Source of the DNA: SAR324 cluster bacterium
GTDB taxonomy: Bacteria; SAR324; NAC60-12
Reading direction: 5' to 3'
NCBI GenBank assembly: GCA_015231825.1
Contig: JADGAV010000013.1
Location: 56,390-120,389, forward strand
Length of the DNA: 64,000 bases
Numbering within the stretch: position 1 is the first letter of the stretch; each line of letters begins with the position of its first letter. A program made the position numbers and the translations under genes. Below are positions 1 through 8,135 of this stretch, in pieces. Below the pieces are notes generated by a model, which saw nothing but the letters and a program-made list of their open reading frames with translations, did no database searches and was not told where the DNA came from.

Positions 1-914
1 TAATTTTTATAGATTCCCTGAGCCTTGGCAGTTCCTAAATAGGAAAGAAACTGCATGGCATTGTAGGCATTTCGTCCTGATTTCAATGCACCAATAGCAT
101 ACCCGACTTTCTCCTGCTTGTCGTAAGGGGGAGGGATAACGACCCCGTCGATCGGTCGCCCTTCGGTTTTTGCATAAGAAACTTCAGTCGTCCATACAAT
201 GCCGACATCAGCCTCTCCATTTTCGATGCGGTGGGGAGTTTCTCGGTGGTGGCGTGAGGTAAACCAGGTCTTTCCTTCAATGGCCCAACAACTCTTGCAT
301 TGTTTACCAGCAGTGACCTTCTCGTGCAAGCCGAGATCTTTGAGCATTTCACTGCCATAGAACTTAAAAATTCCCTCAGTTAAGGGGTTGGGGTGTGATT
401 GAACAAGGTCATCCCGACCAAGATCCTTAGGGCCCTTAATGCCTTTGGGATTACCTTTTGCCACCATCAGTTCCAGTTTATTATGGATGTAGATCATGTG
501 GTCATCCATCATCCCTTTCTTTTTAAGATTTTTTAAATGATTGATGTTGACGCTCGCAAAGAGATCTGGATTCATGGCTGTCTTTTTGCCTTCAATCATT
601 CCCTGTTTCAACAGTTGATTTTTGAAAATTTGACCAGGAGGAATTGTTTCAACATAGATCGTCTTGATAGACGGGTTTTTTGCCTGAAAATCTTTAATTA
701 AGTCTTCCATAACCATAAATTGGTTGCCAGCCAGATACATCACCAGATCGGCTGTGTAGGAATCCTCTATCTTGCTGTATTCAATCTTCCCGTCACTGTG
801 AAATGTTCGATAATCATGACTGAGTCCTGCGTCCTTTGCTTGTGCGTGGGCATTTCCTGCCAAGATCATCATCAACAGGAAAATTACTGAAACGAATTTC
901 AATTTGTTCACCAT
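1..914 (-). CDS. Periplasmic solute-binding protein, molybdate/anion type (3' end outside window)
   Basis: Reading the minus strand from ATG at 914 gives an uninterrupted frame of about 304 residues that runs off the left edge, so the C-terminus is missing. It opens with a Sec signal peptide (MVNKLKFVSVIFLLMMILAG... then AHAQA), followed by an extracellular solute-binding fold. The segment LELMVAKGNPKGIKGPKDL near residue 150 is typical of ModA/SBP_bac_11 proteins, which bind oxyanions for an ABC importer. An RBS (AGAGGAAAC) precedes the ATG. It lies downstream of the sulfite dehydrogenase genes on the same strand, so a molybdate role for the Mo enzyme is plausible, but this is inference. An odd CKSC pair (near residue 204) is not a normal ModA feature. 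It could bind another anion or act elsewhere. Confidence 0.75.
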   Translation of the reverse strand, partial: MVNKLKFVSVIFLLMMILAGNAHAQAKDAGLSHDYRTFHSDGKIEYSKIEDSYTADLVMYLAGNQFMVMEDLIKDFQAKNPSIKTIYVETIPPGQIFKNQLLKQGMIEGKKTAMNPDLFASVNINHLKNLKKKGMMDDHMIYIHNKLELMVAKGNPKGIKGPKDLGRDDLVQSHPNPLTEGIFKFYGSEMLKDLGLHEKVTAGKQCKSCWAIEGKTWFTSRHHRETPHRIENGEADVGIVWTTEVSYAKTEGRPIDGVVIPPPYDKQEKVGYAIGALKSGRNAYNAMQFLSYLGTAKAQGIYKN

Positions 915-955
915 GTTTCCTCTTTCAATTGAATATTTATTATATACCGTGCAAG

Positions 956-1729
956 TCATTCCACATTAAAATGTTTGCTGAGGTAAGATAAAATTAAATC
1001 CTGCATATCGTCGTCTAATTTTTCCATCCCTTGTTCTTCAACCATCCATTCAATCACTTCCTCCCAACCTTCACGGGTTTGACCCTGCTGTTGAACGAGT
1101 GCTTCAGAATGACAAATCCGACCGCAGACAAAACCTGTTTCCATAGATCCCGCCCCGGTCGGCCATGTCGAACCGAAAAATGAGGCTTCGAGTATTGCTT
1201 CATTCATGCTCGACGCCTTTTTCTGATCACCTTCCGGTAAGGAACCGGGATTGTCAGAAAGGGTATTTAAATAGGCAATCACATGAACTCGCTCAAAGTT
1301 AGATTTCAGACCCCGAAAAGCCATCATGGTTCCCTTTGCATAGGTCATAGGGTCTTCCAAAAAATGGTTCAAGGTTTCGTATTCCCAATTCCCTTTTAAA
1401 TTTTTTAAAGCGGGTGTGTAGGTGAAACCCTTTTTTGAAGCTATTTTTGTCTGGACTATATTCCAAAGGTTGGGGCCTATTTTATGGGCTTCTCCCTTTT
1501 GAAGATTGTGGCACACTCGGCAGATGACAGCGATCTGTTTGCCAATTGCAGGATTGGCCGATGCCAGATAGGGCGTGACAGGTTCGATTTCCTTACTTTG
1601 GGCTAAGACAGGCTGACTACTCCATGAGGCGATCACCAGGGTGATCAAAAGACATTTCGTGAAAAATACCGGGATCTTGAATATTTTTTGCTTTGATTTG
1701 GACAGAGAAATTTTGCTTGGTAATGGCAT
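956..1729 (-). CDS. c-type cytochrome, probable electron-accepting subunit of sulfite dehydrogenase (SorB/SoxD-like)
   Basis: The 257-residue protein begins with a hydrophobic export signal (about residues 22-44, ending VLAQ). A class I cytochrome c domain follows with heme motif CRVCH (about residues 70-74) and a distal-Met candidate MMAF near 135. The C-terminal third has a second cysteine cluster, C-G-R-I-C-H, which has three rather than two residues between the cysteines; it is followed by a GWEEVIEWMVEEQGM segment typical of small cytochrome c heme pockets. The gene sits 161 bp downstream of the molybdopterin sulfite dehydrogenase, so it most likely takes electrons from sulfite oxidation. 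Whether the second site carries heme is uncertain. No strong RBS is visible before the ATG at 1729. Confidence 0.75.
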   Translation of the reverse strand: MPLPSKISLSKSKQKIFKIPVFFTKCLLITLVIASWSSQPVLAQSKEIEPVTPYLASANPAIGKQIAVICRVCHNLQKGEAHKIGPNLWNIVQTKIASKKGFTYTPALKNLKGNWEYETLNHFLEDPMTYAKGTMMAFRGLKSNFERVHVIAYLNTLSDNPGSLPEGDQKKASSMNEAILEASFFGSTWPTGAGSMETGFVCGRICHSEALVQQQGQTREGWEEVIEWMVEEQGMEKLDDDMQDLILSYLSKHFNVE

Positions 1730-1890
1730 GCTGGTTTCGCTTCGAATTGGTTTTTAAAAAATGCTTTTGAATTGCCGCCAGGGTTGTGGTCGATATTCAA
1801 CCCCAGCTGGCTTAGAGGAAAATAAAATGATAACCATTCTCTCAAATTCTTCATTTCAAAGAACTTTTGATGCAGGTCTCAGTTTACTTT

Positions 1891-3195
1891 TTAGGATGCT
1901 ATCGTGACCGCAATGCGATGCATGGAATTGTTGAGATAGCCTTTTGGGTTCCAATTGATGGCGAACGGTTGTTCTTTGCCAGTACTGTCAATGGCTTTTG
2001 CCCAGATCTCGTAGTAGCCATGAGTCGGAAAGTTAACAACAGAATTCCAACCTTGCCAGGAATAAGGATTGGGAGGACCATTGAGACTGGCATAGGTCCA
2101 GGTTGATCCGAAGTCGATGCTGATCATCATTGCTGAAACCGCATTGTCCCCCGCCCAGGCATGTCCCCTGACGAAAGTGCTTCGAGTTCCTGAAGGAAGT
2201 TTCACGTTGGTCTGTGGGTGAGTGATCAACGATTTCACCGGCATGCTGTTGATGATCCCGAAATCTTTTGTCGGAACCTTGGTTCCCGGGGCCACATTAT
2301 ACTCGGGCACACGGTAAGCCGTGCCAGTCATTTTAGTACCATCATGGACCTTGTCTCGAACCCATATTCGATTCAACCATTTTTGGGAACAGGAACCTGG
2401 CCATCCAGGAATCAAAAGGCGCAATGGTGCGCCGTTCATCGGGTGAATGGGTCCTCCATTTTGTCCAAATACAATCAGACTGTAGGGGTTCATTGCTTTA
2501 GCAATAGGGACTCCGCGAGAAATCGCATCTTTTCCGGGTATACCCGACAAATGAGAATCTGCCCCATAATGGCCTGTATAAACGGCAGAATCTTTGATTC
2601 CGGCTGCTTTAAGAACATCCATCAGACGGACTCCGGTCCATTCCGAATTGGATACCGCTCCGAGGGTCCATTGATTGCCTTTAGCAGGAGGATTGAAGGC
2701 CCCCCGGCCATTTCCACCACATTCGAGCTGAAGCTTATAAGATACTACCTCAAAATTACGTTTTAGATCTTGAATACTCAACTTCATAGGACGTTCAACC
2801 TCACCGTCGATGTCCAGAGTCCAGGTGCTAGCGTCAACACTGGCTGGAGGAAGACCATTGTTGCGGATAAAATGGCGTGCGGTGGGAGTGACGTCATCGT
2901 CCAATAAATGAGCAGCAGTCTGCGCATTTACAGGGCGATCATTCAGAACAATCAGGCCGTTTTTCCCTGCAATTTTAAAATCGGATAAGCCTTCTGCAAA
3001 GGCAGCAGGAATTAACCCGGAGGGCATGTTTTTGTAAAATGGGATATTGGCTCCAAGGTATGTCATCAGTGTAGCCAATCCAGCTTTCTTTAGAAAACCG
3101 CGACGATTCGTGTCGGCAATCCGACCAAATACTTCGTAATCTGCCCGTTGAGGATCATCTTGATAAAGTTCTGCCAAGTCTCGTTCTTTTTTCAT
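1891..3195 (-). CDS. Periplasmic molybdopterin sulfite dehydrogenase, SorA/SoxC family
   Basis: Sulfite oxidase-family Mo enzyme of 434 residues, expected to oxidise sulfite to sulfate (or SoxY-bound sulfane sulfur, if SoxC-like). A twin-arginine-type signal (RRGFLKKAGLATLM, residues about 17-30) implies folded export with cofactor. The Mo-ligating cysteine is in LQLECGGNGRG, and the pterin-binding segment PIHPMNGAPLRLLIPGWPG and the KWLNRI motif are present. The C-terminal Mo-co dimerisation domain begins around 330 (VKSLITHP...) and includes FVRGHAWAG. I start at ATG 3195, which has a good AAGGGA RBS, not at the upstream in-frame codon at 3234. It lies between the DsrE-like gene and the cytochrome gene. 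SorA versus SoxC cannot be settled by eye. Confidence 0.85.
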   Translation of the reverse strand: MKKERDLAELYQDDPQRADYEVFGRIADTNRRGFLKKAGLATLMTYLGANIPFYKNMPSGLIPAAFAEGLSDFKIAGKNGLIVLNDRPVNAQTAAHLLDDDVTPTARHFIRNNGLPPASVDASTWTLDIDGEVERPMKLSIQDLKRNFEVVSYKLQLECGGNGRGAFNPPAKGNQWTLGAVSNSEWTGVRLMDVLKAAGIKDSAVYTGHYGADSHLSGIPGKDAISRGVPIAKAMNPYSLIVFGQNGGPIHPMNGAPLRLLIPGWPGSCSQKWLNRIWVRDKVHDGTKMTGTAYRVPEYNVAPGTKVPTKDFGIINSMPVKSLITHPQTNVKLPSGTRSTFVRGHAWAGDNAVSAMMISIDFGSTWTYASLNGPPNPYSWQGWNSVVNFPTHGYYEIWAKAIDSTGKEQPFAINWNPKGYLNNSMHRIAVTIAS

Positions 3196-3249
3196 AATTT
3201 TCCCTTTTAGTCTGTTAAGAATAACACATTTCAAAATTACTGAACCATT

Positions 3250-3702
3250 TTACGGACGAACGTAGGAATATCCTTCTTCCTGCAGTTCCATAATCCGGGC
3301 AACCCCCGCTTTTACAACTTTTACACCATTCAGCAATGCCGGTTTTTTACCGGTTTTTTTTGTGACTTTGGCCATTGTGTTTCCACAGGCACTGAATTCA
3401 ATATTCTGCATGGCCATGCTTTCTACACGATCTCCAAGTTTGCTTTTCTTGGTCAGCAACCCCAATCCGGGTCCATAGGCGACGATTTCAATAGCAATGT
3501 CATTGATGCCGTAGTGTTTGATCAAATTAGCTGCGTTGTTGAGAGCAATAGTTTGGGTTCGGGGGTCATCTGTACTGACCTGAATAACCAACTTGTGCTT
3601 TGCAAATTCACTACCCGCATAAGCAACTCCGATTGTTAAAAAAAATATTGCGACCATTGCCAGAGTCATCACCTTTGCTATCTGTTTCTTTGTGTTTTTC
3701 AT
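3250..3702 (-). CDS. Exported DsrE-family protein
   Basis: Protein of 150 residues with a clear signal peptide (KVMTLAMVAIFFLTIGVAYAG). The mature part has the DsrE/DsrF-like fold: a KLVIQVSTDDP strand, an ALNNAANLIKHYG helix, an EIVAYGPGL strand, and a single conserved cysteine in EFSACGNTM, the position that carries persulfide in cytoplasmic DsrE. The start at ATG 3702 is chosen because GGAGG lies 6 bp upstream; an in-frame TTG at 3741 has no RBS. It is the first gene of the sulfite dehydrogenase cluster. A periplasmic sulfur-carrier or sulfur-binding role is inferred, not demonstrated. Expression probably comes from the promoter at 3919-3947, with a possible sigma54 element at 3737-3753. 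Confidence 0.8.
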   Translation of the reverse strand: MKNTKKQIAKVMTLAMVAIFFLTIGVAYAGSEFAKHKLVIQVSTDDPRTQTIALNNAANLIKHYGINDIAIEIVAYGPGLGLLTKKSKLGDRVESMAMQNIEFSACGNTMAKVTKKTGKKPALLNGVKVVKAGVARIMELQEEGYSYVRP

Positions 3703-3736
3703 AGAACCTCCATAGGTTTGTTTAAGAACTATAGGA

Positions 3737-3753
3737 TGCAAAATATTTGCTCA
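3737..3753 (-). promoter_or_regulatory. Possible sigma54 (-24/-12) promoter of the DsrE-like gene
   Basis: On the minus strand, TGAGCAAATATTTTGCA keeps the 12-base spacing between the -24 and -12 dinucleotides and a good TTTGCA -12 box, but the -24 GG is AG. It would place the transcription start about 25 bases before the ATG at 3702. The divergent gene encodes a sigma54 activator, which supports it. The mismatch at a key base keeps confidence low. Confidence 0.3.
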
Positions 3754-3885
3754 TTATAGCTGCGTTGCTATGTTTTCAACTAAATACTAATAATTTTGCC
3801 TGCTGCAAACTTTAGAAATTTCAGTTGAGTAAAATCCGTTTTTAGATTTTTCGATATTTTTACTGCGCATTTTCTATTTTTCAAT

Positions 3886-3901
3886 ATATTCCTATGAATA
3901 T
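3886..3901. promoter_or_regulatory. Palindromic operator ATATTC-CTAT-GAATAT
   Basis: Perfect 6+6 bp inverted repeat with a 4 bp spacer. It sits 10-25 bases downstream of the predicted start of the minus-strand promoter at 3919-3947. The half-site resembles the ATTCATATAT elements found beside the tusA and yeeE promoters. A dimeric repressor site is likely; the SqrR/BigR-like ArsR protein encoded at 34674 is the obvious candidate, by inference. Confidence 0.5.
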
Positions 3902-3918
3902 AAAAATATATCGATTTT

Positions 3919-3947
3919 TTTATATTTGCATGTAATTTCTTTGTCAA
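3919..3947 (-). promoter_or_regulatory. Sigma70-type promoter for the sulfite dehydrogenase cluster
   Basis: On the minus strand TTGACA (3947-3942) is followed after exactly 17 bp by TATAAA (3924-3919). Three bases further is ATCGATATATTT, matching the operator-like motif found at the same distance in three other promoters of this window. The 47 bp from 3904 to 3950 match 9076-9122 at 41 positions. The leader to the ATG at 3702 would be about 210 bases long. Confidence 0.65.
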
Positions 3948-3991
3948 GTATTTTTACTGGGTCAACAAAATAAACTACACCAGCAGACTCT

Positions 3992-5359
3992 ATGCCGCCG
4001 AAAAACATTAAACTGCTCCTCGTTGGTGCCGGACATGCCGGCAGCATCTTGTTGAATTTGTTTTCTACAGACAAGTCCATTGAAATTAAAGGAGTTGTTG
4101 ACAAGAATTCCAATGCTCCTGGTTTGGCAGTTGCAAAAGCTCTGCGGATCCCCACAGCATCAGGTTACCAAAAATTTATCCGCAGTTCTGAATTAGATCT
4201 GATCATCAATGTTACAGGAGATAGCATCTTGCATGATCAGCTTGTTCAACAAAAACCTGCCCGTGCTGAACTCATTGGTGGGGCCAGCGCGAGATTGATT
4301 TGGGCCTTGCTGGATGAATACCAAAAAAAGGAAACCCTTCAGGATCATTTCAACATCATCATGCATGAGGTAAAAACTCATTCGTCCGGTGACTTTATTA
4401 TTGGAAGTACTAAAGCTATGCGGGAAATTGCATTGATGATCAAACAAGTCTCGCCCACCCCCGCGACGATCTTAATTCGTGGGGAAACAGGAACTGGCAA
4501 AGAGGTGATCGCGCGCATGATTCAGGAAAACAGTCGTTGCTCGAATAAACCTCTGGTCTCTGTCAATTGCACCGCGTTCAGTGCAAACTTGATTGAAAGT
4601 GAGTTGTTCGGTTACAAAAAAGGTGCCTTTACCGGAGCAGAATCTGATCGGGTCGGATTGTTGGAACTTGCAAACAACGGGACCGTGTTTTTGGATGAAA
4701 TAGGAGACATGCCACTAGAAATGCAGGCAAAACTTCTACGTTTTCTGCAATCTGGTGAAATCAGGCCGGTGGGTTCCGTAAAAAATAAATTGATCAAAGT
4801 TCGGGTGATCGCAGCAACTAATAAAAACCTGGAACAGGCAATAGAAAAAGGAGATTTTCGCGCTGATTTGTATTATCGACTCAATGGTTTCACATTAAAC
4901 CTGCCTTCTTTGCGCGACCGGCCGGGGGATATTCCTCTCCTTACCTACCATTTTCTTAAACGTGCCCAAGAAAGAATAAACAAGCGTGTTGAGACCGTTT
5001 CTCCCGAAGCGATTACTGCATTGTCTCGCTACCAATGGCCAGGAAATCTTCGTGAACTGGAAAATGTAATCGAGCGGGCTGTTATTTTGGCAAGTAATCA
5101 GCAAATTACTGTTGCGGACCTGCCTTTGAAGTTTCAGTCCAAAACTCCTGATATGGATTTTGATGGACGAGAACTCGAAGACGGTCTGATTTCTTTGAAA
5201 AAAAGACAAGCTAATCTGCTTGAACAGCAGGCTCTTTCTCAATACCTTCTCGAAAATAACGGTAATATTACCAGGGCGGCTCAATCGGCGAAAATATCAC
5301 GAAGAACCTATCACCGCTTAATGGAAAAACACGGCATCAAAAAAGTTAGCTTCAAATAG
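3992..5359 (+). CDS. Sigma54-dependent transcriptional activator with N-terminal Rossmann-like sensor domain
   Basis: Protein of 455 residues in three parts. Residues 1-115 form a nucleotide-binding-like domain starting KLLLVGAGHAGSILLN (GxGxxG) and resembling NAD(P)-binding oxidoreductase folds, instead of the usual PAS, GAF or receiver domain. Residues about 135-365 are the AAA+ sigma54 activation domain: Walker A GETGTGKEV, the sigma54-contacting loop GAFTGAE, Walker B VFLDEIGDM, and arginine-finger region FRADLYYRLN. The C-terminus is a Fis-type HTH (NITRAAQSAKISRRTYHRLM). It is divergent from the sulfite dehydrogenase cluster, and a palindrome and a sigma54-type promoter lie just downstream. 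It may sense redox state or a metabolite through the Rossmann domain; that is inference. Confidence 0.85.
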   Translation: MPPKNIKLLLVGAGHAGSILLNLFSTDKSIEIKGVVDKNSNAPGLAVAKALRIPTASGYQKFIRSSELDLIINVTGDSILHDQLVQQKPARAELIGGASARLIWALLDEYQKKETLQDHFNIIMHEVKTHSSGDFIIGSTKAMREIALMIKQVSPTPATILIRGETGTGKEVIARMIQENSRCSNKPLVSVNCTAFSANLIESELFGYKKGAFTGAESDRVGLLELANNGTVFLDEIGDMPLEMQAKLLRFLQSGEIRPVGSVKNKLIKVRVIAATNKNLEQAIEKGDFRADLYYRLNGFTLNLPSLRDRPGDIPLLTYHFLKRAQERINKRVETVSPEAITALSRYQWPGNLRELENVIERAVILASNQQITVADLPLKFQSKTPDMDFDGRELEDGLISLKKRQANLLEQQALSQYLLENNGNITRAAQSAKISRRTYHRLMEKHGIKKVSFK

Positions 5360-5369
5360 AATTGGTTAT

Positions 5370-5387
5370 TGTGACAATTTTGTCACA
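5370..5387. promoter_or_regulatory. 18-bp inverted repeat, candidate activator binding site
   Basis: TGTGACAA-TT-TTGTCACA is a perfect inverted repeat beginning 11 bases after the stop codon of the sigma54 regulator. Related half-sites occur at 5403-5411 (TGTGTCACA) and 5576-5582 (TGTGACA). There is no T-tract, so it is unlikely to be a terminator. Its location 325 bp upstream of a sigma54-like promoter fits an upstream activator sequence. The 8-base centre differs from the 6-base centre of a CRP site. Confidence 0.45.
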
Positions 5388-5709
5388 TCAAAATGAGCTA
5401 ACTGTGTCACAAAAAATTTCCCCCAAATTCTTATTTTCCTCCTCCAATTTTATCCAACAAAACATTCTCGAAGATTTGTGAAGTTTCATTATCAATCTGA
5501 CTAATACGGTTTTTAAACTCAATAATCCCAGACGCTGAACGGAACTCGCCAGGAATAAAAAATTGGATAAATAAGTGTGACATTACTGTCTCATTTCTAA
5601 CCCTTCGAAAAATATTTCGAATTTCGTATTCAAAAACTAATTTGAAAATTAAATAAATATTACAATGGATTATACGGATTAAAATTATGAAATTAGTCAG
5701 TAATATTAT

Positions 5710-5726
5710 TTGGTACGTAACTCGCA
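5710..5726 (+). promoter_or_regulatory. Candidate sigma54 promoter
   Basis: TTGGTACGTAACTCGCA has GG (5712-5713) and GC (5724-5725) exactly 12 bases apart and matches the -24/-12 consensus at all but two positions. The predicted start is near 5737. No gene follows until cbbM at 6615, but a terminator-like hairpin lies at 5937-5963. Confidence 0.45.
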
Positions 5727-5840
5727 GAAAGTGCTCATTCGAATTTTTCGGTGATACTTAAGTGATCATTTAAAAATATGACAATGACAGTGGAGTTCAC
5801 AGGACTGCAGAATTGCTTTTATTGCGAAGCATAGGGTTTA

Positions 5841-5860
5841 ATACCCCGCTGCTTGCAGCG
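5841..5860 (+). repeat. REP-like repeat half (first copy)
   Basis: ATACCCCGCTGCTTGCAGCG is nearly identical to the left part of the hairpin at 5935-5957. Between them lies GC-rich sequence with further short inverted pieces (GCGCCGC, GCCGCCGG). Paired ATACCCCG...CTGC-TT-GCAG units of this kind look like REP/BIME elements mobilised by REP-associated tyrosine transposases, though no such transposase is in the window. Confidence 0.35.
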
Positions 5861-5936
5861 TTTTTAAGCGCCGCAGGCTCAACAAATAGTTTGGTCAAGC
5901 TTTTTAAAGTTTGCCGCCGGAGGCCCTAAGCAAATA

Positions 5937-5963
5937 CCCCGTCTGCTTGCAGCGGGGATTTTT
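5937..5963 (+). terminator. Hairpin with T-tract (terminator or REP-like element)
   Basis: CCCCG-t-CTGC-TT-GCAG-CGGGG forms a 9-bp GC-rich stem with one bulged T, followed by ATTTTTC. It would end a transcript of about 225 bases started at the sigma54-like promoter at 5710. The same core is repeated at 5841-5860, so a REP-like origin is an alternative. Confidence 0.5.
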
Positions 5964-6614
5964 CTTTATACCATTAAGGAGGCTGCTGGAAAATGGACCA
6001 AAGACTATTTTTTTGGCGGAATGAAGGAAAAGGCGGAATTTTTTAAAAACGAAATTAGACACGCTCGCGATAGCAGTGAGAAGCAGTCATGGAGATTATT
6101 TTCTCTCAGCCGCAGATGGAAGAGATACTTTCGACGAGCACAATTTGGATCGCCTTCAAACGGCTCCAGGATTCGTACCTGTTCAGGAATGGTTCATCTT
6201 CAGTTCCCTTAGAAAGGCCCGCGTTAAAACGACTGTGTAAACGAAAATCCAGAATCTTATTGAGTATCTGATAAGAAATTCAAGAGGGGATCAAAATCAT
6301 GCGTGACAGATCCAAATTGATGCTGATCTAGAGTTGGCTTCAACTGGAAATCCTCGCGAGTTTTCACTGACTCTCAAGTTGGAATTTTAACAGAAAAAAT
6401 TCTGATGGCAGCAACAAATGAGAGAATTGGAATGTCATAACCTGGTGAACAGCATTTGACACGACAGGAGAAGCTCCCAAAATAAGGGGAAATACCCCGT
6501 TGGAGAAAATAAGCCGACGTTGAATCTCATGGGAACTTAAACTTAAATTGATCGAAAAAAACTGCACAACTTTTTATGACTTATAACTTCAACACTAAAT
6601 CTCAGGAGTAACAA

Positions 6615-7994
6615 ATGGATCAATCCAATCGTTATGCGGATCTCAGTCTTCTGGAAGAACAACTCATCGCCGATGGAAAACATGTCCTGGTAGCCTACCA
6701 CATGGCGCCGCAGCCTGGTCACAGTTATCTGGCAGCCGCCGCTCATTTTGCTGCTGAATCTTCGACGGGCACCAATGTTGAGGTCAGTACGACCGATGAC
6801 TATACGAGAGCAGTCGATGCACTGGTCTATGAAATAGATGAGGAAAAAGAACTGATGAAGATTGCGTATCCCAATGAACTGTTTGACCGCAACATTACAG
6901 ATGGTCGGGCTATGATCGTCTCCTTTCTTACCCTGGCTATTGGAAACAATCAGGGCATGGGAGACATCAAGTACGGAAAAATGCATGATTTCTATGTACC
7001 ACCGCGGATGATTCAGTTGTTTGATGGTCCTTCCAAAGGCATTGCGGACATGTGGCGAATTCTCGGGCGTCCGACTGTGGATGGCGGCTTTATCAGCGGA
7101 ACAATCATCAAGCCGAAGTTGGGGCTAAGACCAGAACCATTTGCAGAAGCAGCGTATCAGTTTTGGCTTGGAGGGGATTTTATCAAAAATGACGAACCCC
7201 AGGGGAATCAGGTTTTTGCACCTATGAAGGAAGTGATTCCACTGGTTGTCGACTCGATGAAACGTGCTCAGGATGAAACCGGCCAGGCAAAACTTTTTTC
7301 TGCCAATATCACTGCTGACGATCATTACGAAATGGTTGCTCGCGGTGAATATATTCTGGAGCAATTTGGCGAATTTGCTGATCACTGTGCTTTTCTGGTT
7401 GATGGCTATGTTGGAGGGCCGGGCATGGTTACCACTGCGCGCCGTCAATTTCCCAGGCAGTACCTGCATTATCATCGTGCCGGTCATGGTGCGGTGACTT
7501 CACCTTCTGCAAAACGTGGCTACACTTCCTTTGTTCTGGCAAAAATGGCCCGTCTTCAAGGAGCGTCCGGGATTCATGTCGGCACGATGGGTTATGGTAA
7601 AATGGAGGGGGAAAACGATGATCGAATTATTGCTTATATGATCGAAAGAGATTCGGTGAAAGGGCCATACTACCACCAAGAATGGTATGGCATGAAACCG
7701 ACTACTCCTATCATTTCTGGTGGGATGAATGCCTTACGGCTGCCGGGTTTTTTCGAAAATCTGGGTCATGGGAATGTCATCAACACTGCTGGCGGTGGTT
7801 CATACGGACACATAGACAGTCCCGCTGCCGGTGCCATCTCTCTTCGTCAGGCCTATGATTGTTGGAAGACTGGTGCAGATCCCGTTGAGTACGCCAAAGA
7901 TCATCAGGAGTTTGCCCGGGCTTTTGAGTCTTTTCCCAATGATGCCGATCGCTTTTATCCGGGATGGAGGAAAAAACTGGGTGCATCGAGTTAA
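6615..7994 (+). CDS. cbbM: Ribulose-1,5-bisphosphate carboxylase/oxygenase, form II
   Basis: 459 residues, the size of homodimeric form II RuBisCO, which fixes CO2 onto RuBP in the Calvin cycle. The catalytic lysine segment [12 protein letters not shown], the carbamylated-lysine/metal motif [14 protein letters not shown], the active-site histidine loop [13 protein letters not shown], and the phosphate-binding [11 protein letters not shown] and [12 protein letters not shown] loops are all present, so the enzyme looks active. The start ATG has a CAGGAG RBS 7 bases upstream. It is followed by phosphoribulokinase 142 bp downstream. There is no small subunit and no CbbR-type LysR gene nearby, and the 600 bp upstream show only a weak promoter candidate. 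Confidence 0.97.
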   Translation: MDQSNRYADLSLLEEQLIADGKHVLVAYHMAPQPGHSYLAAAAHFAAESSTGTNVEVSTTDDYTRAVDALVYEIDEEKELMKIAYPNELFDRNITDGRAMIVSFLTLAIGNNQGMGDIKYGKMHDFYVPPRMIQLFDGPSKGIADMWRILGRPTVDGGFISGTIIKPKLGLRPEPFAEAAYQFWLGGDFIKNDEPQGNQVFAPMKEVIPLVVDSMKRAQDETGQAKLFSANITADDHYEMVARGEYILEQFGEFADHCAFLVDGYVGGPGMVTTARRQFPRQYLHYHRAGHGAVTSPSAKRGYTSFVLAKMARLQGASGIHVGTMGYGKMEGENDDRIIAYMIERDSVKGPYYHQEWYGMKPTTPIISGGMNALRLPGFFENLGHGNVINTAGGGSYGHIDSPAAGAISLRQAYDCWKTGADPVEYAKDHQEFARAFESFPNDADRFYPGWRKKLGASS

Positions 7995-8135
7995 TCCTTT
8001 GAAAGACCTGGAATCGCGTGCTTGGTGTAGGAGTAAGATTTTTTATGAATATGAACGCTAGTTTGTCGGGAATTTCAAAAAATTGATGTAAAACGATCCG
8101 AGAAATTATTGGCGTCTTTCTGGCAGGAGAATCTC

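Larger units (their letters stand above)
5360..6614. other. Gene-poor interval with palindrome, sigma54-like promoter, REP-like hairpins and cbbM leader
   Basis: No convincing protein gene is visible in these 1.25 kb; the open frames of 60-63 codons at 6021-6271 lack RBSs and recognisable sequence. It holds a TGTGACA-type palindrome, a sigma54-type promoter, two related GC-rich hairpin repeats, and the cbbM upstream region. A perfect TTGACA at 6456-6461 has only a weak -10 (AAAATA after 17 bp), so it is at best a candidate cbbM promoter. An 18-codon frame at 5778-5834 (with an NCFYC motif) has no RBS. Confidence 0.5.

Noticed and set aside
1645..1854. Minus-strand frame upstream of the cytochrome gene
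   Set aside because: It overlaps the cytochrome signal peptide in another frame and has no family likeness.
5370..5387. CRP/FNR site reading of the TGTGACA palindrome
   Set aside because: The centre between TGTGA and TCACA is 8 bases rather than 6, and it lies after a stop codon, not near a -35 box.
6021..6271. Two overlapping frames of 60-63 codons before cbbM
   Set aside because: No RBS and no recognisable sequence; they lie in repeat-bearing intergenic DNA.
8109..8125. Sigma54-like sequence TTGGCGTCTTTCTGGCA before cbbP
   Set aside because: Spacing fits, but transcription would start at the initiation codon and the element overlaps the RBS.
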